Positions 37,837 through 46,181 of a stretch of 64,000 nt of DNA are shown in pieces (position 1 is the first letter of the stretch; every line of letters starts with the position of its first letter). Below the pieces are notes generated by a model. That model saw only the letters and a program-made list of their open reading frames with translations. It did not search any database and was not told the origin of the DNA. Origin of the DNA: Rhodocyclaceae bacterium (GTDB lineage Bacteria; Pseudomonadota; Gammaproteobacteria; Burkholderiales; Rhodocyclaceae). The DNA lies in contig NKXK01000025.1 in assembly GCA_004379165.1 (NCBI GenBank), positions 124,001 through 188,000 on the forward strand, in the 5' to 3' direction. Both the position numbers and the translations under genes were made by a program.

Positions 37837-37856
37837 GATTTAAAACGATTTAAACG
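37837..37856. repeat. A+T-rich tandem direct repeat in the 37656-38046 non-coding region
   Basis: GATTTAAAAC is followed by GATTTAAACG within a stretch markedly richer in A+T than its surroundings. With the DnaA boxes 95 nt away this resembles an unwinding element in layout, but no replication gene is near. The rest of the region to 38046 holds an inverted CTTGAC-N9-GTCAAG (37937-37957) and no ORF. Confidence 0.45.
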
Positions 37857-38046
37857 AAATACCCTGTTTTGAAAGAAGTTTTTCGTTGTCAAGCGGTTTT
37901 ACGCGAAAAAATCATGCTGGATTGTGTGTAAATGGCCTTGACTTTGGCCCTGTCAAGCAAAAATTTGAACTTTTTCCGCGCTGGAGGCTCCGGCCTCTTT
38001 CCGCTGTAATGCGGGCCGAACTCCCGCAATTCCGATAGAGAGACTC

Positions 38047-38889
38047 ATGAAATTCGAAGGCACCGATTCCTACGTCGCCACTCGCGACCTGACCCTGGCG
38101 GTCAATGCTGCGCTGGCCTTGCAACGTCCCTTGCTGATCAAGGGCGAGCCGGGTACCGGCAAGACCCTGCTCGCCGAAGAAGTGGCGCGGGCGCTCGACA
38201 TGCCGCTCTTCCAGTGGCACGTGAAATCGACGACCAAGGCCCAGCAGGGGCTGTATGAATATGATGCCGTGTCCCGCCTGCGCGACTCGCAACTCGGTGA
38301 TCCCCGCGTGCAGGAGATCGCCAACTACATCGTTCCCGGCGTCCTGTGGCAGGCCTTCGAGTGCGACCGGCCGTCGGTGGTGTTGATCGATGAAATCGAC
38401 AAGGCCGACATCGAGTTCCCCAATGACCTGCTGCGCGAACTCGATCGCATGGAATTCCACTGCTATGAGTTGCAGAAGACGCTGCGGGCGCGGCACCGGC
38501 CGCTGATCATCATTACCTCCAACAACGAAAAGGAGCTGCCGGATGCCTTCCTGCGCCGCTGCTTCTTTCATTACATCAAGTTCCCGGACAAGCCGACGAT
38601 GCAGCGTATTGTCGAGGTGCACTTCCCGGGGCTGAAGCACGAACTCCTCAAGGAGGCACTGGAGGTGTTTTTCGACCTGCGGGCGGTGCCGGGGCTGAAG
38701 AAGAAGCCGTCGACCAGCGAACTGATCGACTGGCTGAAACTCTTGCTGGCCGAGGATATTCCGCCTGAGGTGCTGCGCAGCAAGGAAGCGAAGGATGCCA
38801 TCCCGCCCTTGCACGGGGCCTTGCTGAAGAACGAGCAGGATGTGCATCTGTTCGAACGGCTGGCCTTCATGGCGCGGCGCCAGTCGTAA
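38047..38889 (+). CDS. MoxR family AAA+ ATPase
   Basis: The 280-residue ATPase has Walker A GEPGTGKT (about 33-40), Walker B VVLIDEIDKAD and sensor/arginine-finger motifs ITSNNEKELPDAFLRRC. MoxR proteins act as chaperones that insert cofactors or activate enzymes together with a VWA-domain partner, which is encoded directly downstream. Its client here is unknown. Confidence 0.93.
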   Translation: MKFEGTDSYVATRDLTLAVNAALALQRPLLIKGEPGTGKTLLAEEVARALDMPLFQWHVKSTTKAQQGLYEYDAVSRLRDSQLGDPRVQEIANYIVPGVLWQAFECDRPSVVLIDEIDKADIEFPNDLLRELDRMEFHCYELQKTLRARHRPLIIITSNNEKELPDAFLRRCFFHYIKFPDKPTMQRIVEVHFPGLKHELLKEALEVFFDLRAVPGLKKKPSTSELIDWLKLLLAEDIPPEVLRSKEAKDAIPPLHGALLKNEQDVHLFERLAFMARRQS

Positions 38890-40077
38890 ATGCTGGTTGA
38901 TTTCTTCCTGCATCTCAAGTCGCGCCAGTTGCCGGTGTCGACCAAGGAGTTGCTGGCCTTGCTCGAAGCGCTGGAGGCGCGGCTGGTCACTGGTAGTCTT
39001 GACGATTTTTACCTGATCTCAAGAGCACTGCTGGTCAAGGATGAGGCCTTGTACGACCGTTTCGACCGTGCCTTCGGGGAATATTTCAAGGGCATTGAAT
39101 CGCTGCCAGGGCTGGATGTCCTGGTGCCCGAGGACTGGTTGCGGCTGGCGGCCAAACGGCACCTGTCAGAGGAGGACCGGCTCAAGCTGCAGAAGCTGGG
39201 CTACGAAAAACTGTTCGAGCAGTTGAAGCAACGGCTCGCCGAACAGAAGGAGAGGCATGCCGGCGGCAGCAAATGGATCGGCACCGCCGGGACGTCGCCT
39301 TATGGGCATGGTGGCTACCATCCGGAAGGCATTCGCATCGGTGGCGAATCGGTGGGCAACCGGACTGCGATCAAGGTCTGGGAGCAGCGCGAATTCGGCA
39401 ATCTCGACGACAGCGTCGAACTCGGCGTGCGCAACATCAAGGTGGCGCTTCGTCGCCTGCGTCGTTTCGCCCGCCAGGGCGCAGCGACCGAACTCGATCT
39501 CGACGGCACGATTGCCGGTACCGCCCGCAATGGCGGCTGGCTTGACCTGCATCTGCGGCCGGAGCGGCACAATGCGGTGAAGGTGCTGCTGTTCCTCGAT
39601 GTCGGTGGCTCGATGGACGACCACATCCAGGCGTGCGAGGAGCTGTTTTCGGCGGCACGGGCCGAATTCAAGCATCTCGAACATTTCTATTTTCACAACT
39701 GCGTGTACGAAGGGGTCTGGCAGGACAACCGGCGACGTCACGATCAGCACCGCGCAACCTGGGATGTCATCCATACCTACGGACCGGATTACAAGCTGGT
39801 CTTCGTCGGCGATGCCAGCATGAGCCCTTACGAAGTCGCAAGACCCGGTGGCAGCGTCGAACACTGGAACGAGGAAGCCGGCGCTGTCTGGCTAGAGCGT
39901 TTGCTCTCGACCTGGCACCAGGCAGTCTGGCTCAATCCCTTGCCTGAAGACCAGTGGCACTACACGCCGTCGATCCAGATGATCCGGCAATTGCTCGGTG
40001 AGCGGATGTTCCCGCTGAACCTTGATGGTCTGGAGCGGGCGATGCGTAGTTTGACCCGGGGTGGCAAGCCGGTCTGA
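38890..40077 (+). CDS. VWA domain (CoxE-like) protein, MoxR partner
   Basis: The 395-residue protein has a helical N-terminal half and a C-terminal von Willebrand A domain with the MIDAS motif DVGGSMDD. It starts immediately after the moxR stop, so the pair is one operon. Such proteins work with MoxR ATPases as metal-dependent adaptors. Confidence 0.9.
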   Translation: MLVDFFLHLKSRQLPVSTKELLALLEALEARLVTGSLDDFYLISRALLVKDEALYDRFDRAFGEYFKGIESLPGLDVLVPEDWLRLAAKRHLSEEDRLKLQKLGYEKLFEQLKQRLAEQKERHAGGSKWIGTAGTSPYGHGGYHPEGIRIGGESVGNRTAIKVWEQREFGNLDDSVELGVRNIKVALRRLRRFARQGAATELDLDGTIAGTARNGGWLDLHLRPERHNAVKVLLFLDVGGSMDDHIQACEELFSAARAEFKHLEHFYFHNCVYEGVWQDNRRRHDQHRATWDVIHTYGPDYKLVFVGDASMSPYEVARPGGSVEHWNEEAGAVWLERLLSTWHQAVWLNPLPEDQWHYTPSIQMIRQLLGERMFPLNLDGLERAMRSLTRGGKPV

Positions 40078-40241
40078 TGCCGGCGGACGTTGTAAACCTG
40101 CATCAATGCGTACGAATTGGGTCAGTCACACCCACATGGTTTTCGCTGGAGCATGACAAGGGGGGCTCTTCGCATTAAACTAATATGACGAACGCGACAC
40201 CATCAGGCGTCGCAGTATCTGGCAATCACTGGCAAGGTTCG

Positions 40242-41315
40242 ATGGGCAAGCAACACAAGGTACTCGTGATCGATGGGTCGAAACTGGTCAGGGCATCCCT
40301 GAGCAAGAGCTTGTCGACCTGCTTTGACGTCCGTACCGCCGATTCCGTCGAGGCGGCGTGGGATGCGCTGGTGCTCGACGTCTGTATCGTCGCGGTAATC
40401 TGCGGTTTGCCGGTGGCCTCGCCGGAAACACTGGCGCTGGTTGAGCGCGTGCGCGCCAATCGTCTGGCGCGAATTCGCGATTTGCCGGTGATGTTGATTG
40501 TTTCCGATTCCTTCACCTTGGGCGATCGGTTGCTTTCGTTGCAGGCAGGCTTCAGTGGCCTTGTTGCCAAGGCGGCGCCATCGTCGGCGGCGTATTCTGT
40601 CGTCGAGGCCATCCGCCGCCAATGGCCGGATTTGCCCGGTATGCCGCATCTGCCTGAGCGGCGCAAGGCCTCGTTGCCAGTGACTCATGCCCATCGCTAC
40701 GGTGGGGTGCTGGTGTTCGGACTGGATTCCTTCGATGATCTGGCCCGCGATTATGGCAGTACGCTGGCTGCGCGCACGGTGGAACAATTTTCCAGTCTGC
40801 TGTCAGCCAAGACAGGCGCCGGTACGCAGGTGGGCGTCAGTTCGCACGGTCGCGTCATCGTTGTTGCACCGGCAACGACCAAAGCCCAATGCAGCGTCTT
40901 TGCGTCACGAATCTGCCAAGCAATGGCGACCGGTCAGGTGAAAATCGGCGGCCGGCAGTTGCGACTCACCGTGAGCGCCGGCGTTGCCGCAGCGCCTGAT
41001 GATGGCCGCAACCTTTCGTCGTGGGACATACTCAAACTCGCCGAAGGCCGGCTGGAATCCGTCCGCCGGGTGGGGGGCAAACATGTCGTCATCGACGGCG
41101 GCAATGGCCGCTTTGATCATCTGCTGGCCTTGCCGCCGGCGATCCCCGGTGGGTCGGTAACACCGACCCTGATCGACCTCGATCAAGCGCCGACAGCATT
41201 GCCGATGCTTGCGCCGCTGCCAGAGTTTGAGCCAACGCAAGAGATAATCACGCCATCGACTGGTGATCGTCCGCGACGCTACGCGCGCAAGGGCTTGTCG
41301 GGTACGTTGAACTGA
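40242..41315 (+). CDS. Degenerate receiver-GGDEF-like protein
   Basis: The protein (357 residues from ATG 40242; ATG 40185 would add 19) begins with a CheY-like fold (KVLVIDGSKLVRASL) in which the phospho-acceptor position reads VICGLP, with no Asp. The second half follows the GGDEF fold (FGLDSFDDLARDYG, LTVSAGVAAAPDDG) but the active-site loop is SSHGRVIV rather than GGDEF. It is therefore probably a non-catalytic signalling or binding protein. AAGG lies before 40242. Confidence 0.7.
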   Translation: MGKQHKVLVIDGSKLVRASLSKSLSTCFDVRTADSVEAAWDALVLDVCIVAVICGLPVASPETLALVERVRANRLARIRDLPVMLIVSDSFTLGDRLLSLQAGFSGLVAKAAPSSAAYSVVEAIRRQWPDLPGMPHLPERRKASLPVTHAHRYGGVLVFGLDSFDDLARDYGSTLAARTVEQFSSLLSAKTGAGTQVGVSSHGRVIVVAPATTKAQCSVFASRICQAMATGQVKIGGRQLRLTVSAGVAAAPDDGRNLSSWDILKLAEGRLESVRRVGGKHVVIDGGNGRFDHLLALPPAIPGGSVTPTLIDLDQAPTALPMLAPLPEFEPTQEIITPSTGDRPRRYARKGLSGTLN

Positions 41316-41318
41316 GCG

Positions 41319-41352
41319 CCTGATTTCGGCCGTTTTTTCGAGTTGACCGCAG
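41319..41352 (-). repeat. Dispersed 34-nt repeat, copy 8 (intergenic, 3 nt after a stop codon)
   Basis: On the minus strand this reads CTGCGGTCAAC, TCGAAAAAA, GGCCGAAATCAGG. It is on the opposite strand to the gene whose stop it follows. Confidence 0.72.
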
Positions 41353-41389
41353 TAGTCGGATAGCAGGCATTTTTCTACCGACGAGCATG

Positions 41390-41412
41390 AAAAACCCGGC
41401 CGAAGCCGGGTT
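41390..41412 (-). terminator. Rho-independent terminator of the fumarase gene
   Basis: On the minus strand AACCCGGC-TTCG-GCCGGGTT with a stable UUCG-type loop is followed by TTT. It lies 30 nt after the fumarase stop. Confidence 0.88.
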
Positions 41413-41441
41413 GTTGATCAAGCCAAACTTCAGGCCGTAGA

Positions 41442-42962
41442 TCAGGCCTTGACCGGAATCTTGCCGATCTTGACCTGCCATTCCTTCGGGCCGGTTTCAT
41501 GCACACTGGTGCCGGTGGAGTCGACCGCCACCGTGACCGGCATGTTCTCTACGTCGAACTCGTAGATAGCTTCCATGCCGAGATCGGCAAAGCCGACAAC
41601 CTTGGCAGACTTGATCGCCTTGGCGACCAGATAGGCGGCGCCGCCGACGGCCATCAGGTAAGCGGACTGGTTGTCCTTGATCGCCGAAATGGCGGTCGGG
41701 CCGCGCTCGGACTTGCCGACCATTGAGATCAGGCCGGTCTGTTCCAGCATCATGCGGGTGAACTTGTCCATGCGCGTGGCCGTGGTCGGGCCGGCCGGGC
41801 CGACGACTTCGTCACGCACCGGATCGACCGGGCCAACGTAGTAAATGACGCGGTTGGTGAAGTCCACCGGCAGCTTCTCGCCCTTGGCCAGCATGTCGGC
41901 AATGCGCTTGTGCGCGGCATCGCGGCCGGTGAGCATCTTGCCGTTGAGCAGCAGTTTCTGGCCCGGTTTCCAGGAGGCGACCTGCTCCTTGGTCAGAGTG
42001 TTGAGGTCGACCTGCGTCGCGGCCTTGAGGTCCGGCGTCCAGGTGACGGCCGGCCAGTCTTCCAGCTTCGGCGGCTCGATCTTGGCCGGGCCGGAACCAT
42101 CCAGATGGAAGTGGCAGTGGCGGGTGGCGGCGCAGTTCGGCACCAGTGCGACCGGCAGGTTGGCGGCGTGGCAGGGGTAATCGAGCACTTTGACGTCGAG
42201 CACCGTGGTCAGGCCGCCGAGACCCTGGGCACCGACGCCAAGGGCGTTGACCTTCTCGAACAGTTCGAGGCGCAGTTCCTCGGCGCGGTTTTGCGGGCCG
42301 CGGGCCATCAGTTCATGGATGTCCACCGGCGCCATGATCGATTCCTTGGCCAGCAGCATCGCCTTTTCCGGCGTGCCGCCGATACCGATGCCGATGATGC
42401 CCGGCGGGCACCAGCCGGCACCCATTTCCGGGATCTTCTTCAGCACCCAGTCGACCAGGTCGTCGGACGGGTTGAGCATGGCGAACTTGGATTTGGCTTC
42501 CGAACCACCGCCCTTGGCGGCACAAATCACTTCAACGTGATGGCCTTCGACGATCTCGAAGTGCACCACGGCCGGCGTGTTGTCCTTGGTGTTCTTACGC
42601 GTACCGGCCGGGTCGGCGAGGACGGAAGCGCGCAGCGGGTTGTCCGGATTCGCGTAGGCGCGGCGGACACCTTCGTTGATCATTTCCTGGATGCTCATTG
42701 TCGCATCCGGCCAGCTGACCTGCATGCCGACCTTGATGAAGACCATGCCGATGCCAGTATCCTGGCAAATCGGACGGTGTCCTTCTGCAGCCATGCGGGA
42801 GTTGGTCAGGATCTGGGCAATGGCGTCCTTGGCAGCGGGGGATTCCTCGCGCTCGTAGGCTTCACCCAAGGCCTTGATGTAATCCAGCGGGTGATAGTAG
42901 CTGATGTACTGGAAAGCATCGGCGACGGACTGGATCAGGTCTTCCTGTTTGATTGCGGTCAT
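41442..42962 (-). CDS. Class I fumarate hydratase
   Basis: The 506-residue enzyme interconverts fumarate and malate using an oxygen-sensitive [4Fe-4S] cluster. Cluster cysteines are in RPICQDTG, PNCAATRHCHFH and GAGWCPPGIIG; GPTTATRMD and the C-terminal beta domain (PVTVAVDSTGTSVHETGP) are typical. It is a stand-alone gene behind a UPF0114 gene. Confidence 0.95.
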   Translation of the reverse strand: MTAIKQEDLIQSVADAFQYISYYHPLDYIKALGEAYEREESPAAKDAIAQILTNSRMAAEGHRPICQDTGIGMVFIKVGMQVSWPDATMSIQEMINEGVRRAYANPDNPLRASVLADPAGTRKNTKDNTPAVVHFEIVEGHHVEVICAAKGGGSEAKSKFAMLNPSDDLVDWVLKKIPEMGAGWCPPGIIGIGIGGTPEKAMLLAKESIMAPVDIHELMARGPQNRAEELRLELFEKVNALGVGAQGLGGLTTVLDVKVLDYPCHAANLPVALVPNCAATRHCHFHLDGSGPAKIEPPKLEDWPAVTWTPDLKAATQVDLNTLTKEQVASWKPGQKLLLNGKMLTGRDAAHKRIADMLAKGEKLPVDFTNRVIYYVGPVDPVRDEVVGPAGPTTATRMDKFTRMMLEQTGLISMVGKSERGPTAISAIKDNQSAYLMAVGGAAYLVAKAIKSAKVVGFADLGMEAIYEFDVENMPVTVAVDSTGTSVHETGPKEWQVKIGKIPVKA

Positions 42963-42977
42963 GCGCAGCTCCGGAAT

Positions 42978-43514
42978 TTAGTGATGTTTTTGATGTTGCA
43001 GGGCAAGGGTCTGGGTCATGGTCTTGTCGACAATGGCCATGGCCAGGGCGGAGATAAGGAATACGACATGGATGACGACCTGCCAGAGCAAGGTGTGCTC
43101 GGACAGGTTGGCGGCATTGATGAAACTCTTGAGCAGGTGGATCGACGAGATGCCGATGATGGCCGTCGATAGCTTGATTTTCAACACACCGGCATTGACG
43201 TGGGACAGCCATTCCGGTTGGTCGGGATGGTCTTCGAGATCGAGGCGGGAAACGAAGGTTTCATAGCCGCCAACGATGACCATGACCAGCAGGTTGGCGA
43301 TCATGACTACGTCAATGAGGCCAAGAACGACCAGCATCACGTCGGTCTCGGTCATGTGATGCGGGCCGAAGGCACCCGTCACGAGGTGGCTGAGTTCGAC
43401 CATGAATAGCCAGCAATAAACCACCTGGGCGACGATCAGGCCCAGATAAAGAGGAGCCTGGATCCAGCGGCTGGCGAAAATGAAGGATTCGAGGTGTTTG
43501 ACGGGGCCGCTCAT
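42978..43514 (-). CDS. UPF0114 (YqhA) family membrane protein
   Basis: The 178-residue protein has four hydrophobic helices and matches the YqhA/TIGR00645 family ([34 protein letters not shown]). Its function is unknown. It is 15 nt upstream of the fumarase gene and likely co-transcribed with it. Confidence 0.85.
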   Translation of the reverse strand: MSGPVKHLESFIFASRWIQAPLYLGLIVAQVVYCWLFMVELSHLVTGAFGPHHMTETDVMLVVLGLIDVVMIANLLVMVIVGGYETFVSRLDLEDHPDQPEWLSHVNAGVLKIKLSTAIIGISSIHLLKSFINAANLSEHTLLWQVVIHVVFLISALAMAIVDKTMTQTLALQHQKHH

Positions 43515-43767
43515 GGGTAGATTGGGGTCTCGTTTCTAAAACCAAAAGTTTAGCACGGCCCCTGAGACGAGATCGTCATGTGCCGCTATGTTGCGGCGCA
43601 GCGTGCTTTCGTAAGCGCTTTGTAAGATTATCATCGTCTAATGCCGTTCTAACGCTGGCGAGGGAGTGTGTATCTCCAGCTTGCGCGGCTTTTTCACGTC
43701 CCGGGCAGCGCCCGAGATCCGATCGGTTGTTTCATCAAAATTGCGAAGTACCGCAGAGGAGAAAAAT

Positions 43768-45720
43768 ATGTCGAAGCTCTATTATCCGTCCGAGGAGATG
43801 GTCAAGAACGCAGCTGTCTCGGGGATGGATGGCTATCGGGCACTGGTCGCTGAAGCTGAAGCCGATTACGAAGGCTTCTGGGCCAAGCGTGCTCGTGAGC
43901 TGATCACCTGGAAAGAGCCGTTTACCCAGACTCTCGACGAGTCCAATGCGCCTTTCTACAAGTGGTTCGCCGACGGCAAGCTTAATGTTTCCTATAACTG
44001 TCTTGATCGTCAGATCGAAGCCGGCAAGGGCAACAAGGTTGCGCTGATTTTTGAAGCTGACAACGGTGAAGTCACCAAGGTGACCTATGCCGAGCTGCTC
44101 TCCAAGGTTGCCAAGTTCGCCAACGCCCTGCGTGGCATGGGCGTCAAGAAGGGCGATCGCGTCGTCATCTACATGCCGATGACCATCGAAGGCATCTGCG
44201 CGATGCAGGCCTGTGCCCGTATCGGTGCCATTCACTCCATCGTTTTCGGTGGCTTCTCCGCACAGTCCCTGCGCGATCGTATCAACGACGCCGGCGCTGT
44301 TGCCCTGATCACTTCCGACGGCCAGTACCGCGGCGGCAAGGCCATCCCGCTGAAGCCGATCGCCGACGAAGCCTTCGCTATGGGCGGTTGCGATTCCGTC
44401 AAGAACGTCATCGTCTTCAAGCGTACCGGCGCTGAAGTTAACATGGTTGCTGGCCGCGATGTCTGGCTGCACGATGTTGTTGCCAACCAGTCCGACGTCT
44501 GCGAACCGGAATGGGTCGAAGCCGAACACCCGCTGTTCCTGCTCTACACCTCGGGTTCCACCGGCAAGCCGAAGGGTGTCCAGCACTCTACCGGCGGCTA
44601 CCTGTTGCACGCCATCCTGACGATGAAGTACACCTTCGACATCAAGGATAGCGATACCTTCTGGTGTACGGCCGACATCGGCTGGGTCACTGGTCACACC
44701 TACATCACCTACGGCCCGCTCGCCTGCGGCGCGACCGAAATCGTCTTCGAAGGCGTCCCGACCTATCCGGACGCCGGCCGTTTCTGGAAGATGATCCAGG
44801 ACCACAAGGCCACCATCTTCTACACCGCCCCGACCGCGATTCGTTCGCTGATCAAGGCTTCCGACACCAACGCTGCCGTGCATCCGAAGAGCTACGACCT
44901 GTCGTCGCTGCGCATCCTCGGTTCCGTCGGTGAGCCGATCAACCCGGCTGCCTGGGAGTGGTACTACGAGAACGTTGGCGGCGGCCGTTGCCCGATCGTC
45001 GATACCTTCTGGCAGACCGAAACCGGCGGTCACATGATCACCCCGATGCCGGGCGCCACCCCGCTGGTTCCGGGCTCCTGCACCCTGCCGTTCCCGGGTA
45101 TCCAGTTTGCCGTGGTTGATGAAACCGGTGCCGAACTGCCGTGGGGCCAGGGCGGTATCCTGGTCTGCAAGAAGCCGTGGCCTTCGATGATCCGCACCAT
45201 CTGGGGCGACAACGAGCGTTTCGTGAAGTCCTACTTCCCGGCCGACTTCCAGGGCAAGCTGTACCTGGCAGGCGACGGCGCGATCCGCGATGCCGAAACC
45301 GGTTACTTCACCATTACCGGCCGTATCGATGACGTGCTGAACGTCTCCGGTCACCGCATGGGTACGATGGAAATCGAATCCGCACTGGTTGCCAACCCGC
45401 TGGTTGCGGAAGCTGCCGTTGTCGGCCGCCCGGACGACCTGACCGGTGAAGCCATCGTCGCCTTCGTGGTTCTGAAGGGTCAGCGTCCGACCGATCCGGA
45501 AGCCGCCAAGAAGATCATCAAGGAACTGTCCGACTGGGTTGGCAAGGAGATCGGTCCGATCGCCAAGCCGAAGGACATCCGCTTCGGTGACAATCTGCCG
45601 AAGACACGTTCCGGCAAGATCATGCGTCGTCTGCTGCGCGGTCTGGCGAAGGGCGAAGAGCTCACGCAAGACACCTCCACGCTGGAAAACCCGGCGATCC
45701 TGGAGCAGTTGAAGGGCTAA
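43768..45720 (+). CDS. acs: Acetyl-coenzyme A synthetase
   Basis: The 650-residue adenylate-forming enzyme activates acetate to acetyl-CoA through acetyl-AMP. It shows [29 protein letters not shown] and the C-terminal [11 protein letters not shown] with the acetylatable Lys. GAGGAG lies upstream of ATG 43768. The 253-nt upstream gap (43515-43767) probably holds its promoter, though I could not define one. A hairpin follows the stop. The following genes form a signalling and acetate-uptake module. Confidence 0.96.
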   Translation: MSKLYYPSEEMVKNAAVSGMDGYRALVAEAEADYEGFWAKRARELITWKEPFTQTLDESNAPFYKWFADGKLNVSYNCLDRQIEAGKGNKVALIFEADNGEVTKVTYAELLSKVAKFANALRGMGVKKGDRVVIYMPMTIEGICAMQACARIGAIHSIVFGGFSAQSLRDRINDAGAVALITSDGQYRGGKAIPLKPIADEAFAMGGCDSVKNVIVFKRTGAEVNMVAGRDVWLHDVVANQSDVCEPEWVEAEHPLFLLYTSGSTGKPKGVQHSTGGYLLHAILTMKYTFDIKDSDTFWCTADIGWVTGHTYITYGPLACGATEIVFEGVPTYPDAGRFWKMIQDHKATIFYTAPTAIRSLIKASDTNAAVHPKSYDLSSLRILGSVGEPINPAAWEWYYENVGGGRCPIVDTFWQTETGGHMITPMPGATPLVPGSCTLPFPGIQFAVVDETGAELPWGQGGILVCKKPWPSMIRTIWGDNERFVKSYFPADFQGKLYLAGDGAIRDAETGYFTITGRIDDVLNVSGHRMGTMEIESALVANPLVAEAAVVGRPDDLTGEAIVAFVVLKGQRPTDPEAAKKIIKELSDWVGKEIGPIAKPKDIRFGDNLPKTRSGKIMRRLLRGLAKGEELTQDTSTLENPAILEQLKG

Positions 45721-45730
45721 GTCGGTACCA

Positions 45731-45758
45731 CCGGGTTTTGCCGAAAGGCAAGACCCGG
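45731..45758 (+). terminator. Hairpin downstream of acs
   Basis: CCGGGTTTTGCC-GAAA-GGCAAGACCCGG forms a 12-bp stem with one wobble and a GAAA tetraloop. The following CTTTGG is a poor U-tract, so termination may be partial. Confidence 0.6.
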
Positions 45759-45882
45759 CTTTGGTCTGGTCGCTTGATCGACCGGCCAGGCGCCCTCGGC
45801 CCTATGCCGGCGGGCTGAAAATATTCGGGATGAAGCACGCTTGCCCAGCTTTATCCAAAAGACAAGAGGCAAGGAGGAGACT

Positions 45883-45990
45883 ATGGTCGCCAACACGGTG
45901 GCCTGTCGTGTGGTCGCAAGACTGCATGCCCAAACGGCTGGCACGCTTGGCGTGCTGGCCGTTTTTATTTTTTCGCCGGGTATGCGATGA
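45883..45990 (+). CDS. 35-residue leader-like ORF overlapping a terminator
   Basis: AAGGAGGAG gives a strong Shine-Dalgarno for a 35-codon ORF (MVANTVACRVVARL ...). Its last third is embedded in a strong terminator (45935-45973), and its TGA overlaps the next ATG (45987) by 4 nt. The layout suggests a leader peptide or translational coupling device upstream of the symporter-kinase gene. The peptide shows no obvious amino-acid bias. It could alternatively be a small RNA with a fortuitous ORF. Confidence 0.5.
   Translation: MVANTVACRVVARLHAQTAGTLGVLAVFIFSPGMR
45935..45973 (+). terminator. Strong terminator within the leader ORF (possible attenuator)
   Basis: CGGCTGGCACGC-TTG-GCGTGCTGGCCG forms a 12-bp stem (two G-U pairs) followed by TTTTTATTTTTT. 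The left-arm sequence GCACGCTTG also occurs at 45836-45844, which would allow an alternative pairing. Confidence 0.8.
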
Positions 45991-46178
45991 AGCGCGGTAG
46001 CCCGATGCGCCAGCGTCTTGCCGCCGTTGGCCTGGCCGGCTGGCCGTTGCTGACCTTTCCACTGCTCGGCTTGCCTGAGGGCGGCATCGGCGGCATTCCG
46101 GCGATCTACCTTTACCTGTTCGGTGTCTGGGGCGGCTTGATCGGTCTGGCCGCCTGGATTGGCGAGCAGAAGGGCTGA
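45987..46178 (+). CDS. Small membrane protein preceding the symporter-kinase (CbrX-like position)
   Basis: The 63-residue protein has two hydrophobic helices (LTFPLLGLPEG, IPAIYLYLFGVWGGLIGLAAWIG). A small ORF coupled to the downstream symporter-kinase gene is also known for cbrA of Pseudomonas. It starts on the leader ORF's ATGA overlap and ends 3 nt before the kinase gene. Confidence 0.7.
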   Translation: MKRGSPMRQRLAAVGLAGWPLLTFPLLGLPEGGIGGIPAIYLYLFGVWGGLIGLAAWIGEQKG

Positions 46179-46181
46179 CGC

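Noticed and set aside
37656-38046. Chromosomal replication origin
   Set aside because: Only two DnaA boxes are present and no dnaA, dnaN, gidA or parAB is adjacent, so it is kept only as a DnaA-site finding.
41910-43172. Long open frame opposite the fumarase gene
   Set aside because: It mirrors fumarase codons and spans two genes on the other strand.
43735-45669. Long open frame on the minus strand opposite acs
   Set aside because: It is a product of the high G+C codon pattern of acs. The peptide has no domain, while acs has full motifs.
45935-45961. TGGCACG as a sigma54 -24 element
   Set aside because: The -12 TTGC is absent at the right spacing. The sequence is better explained as the arm of a terminator.
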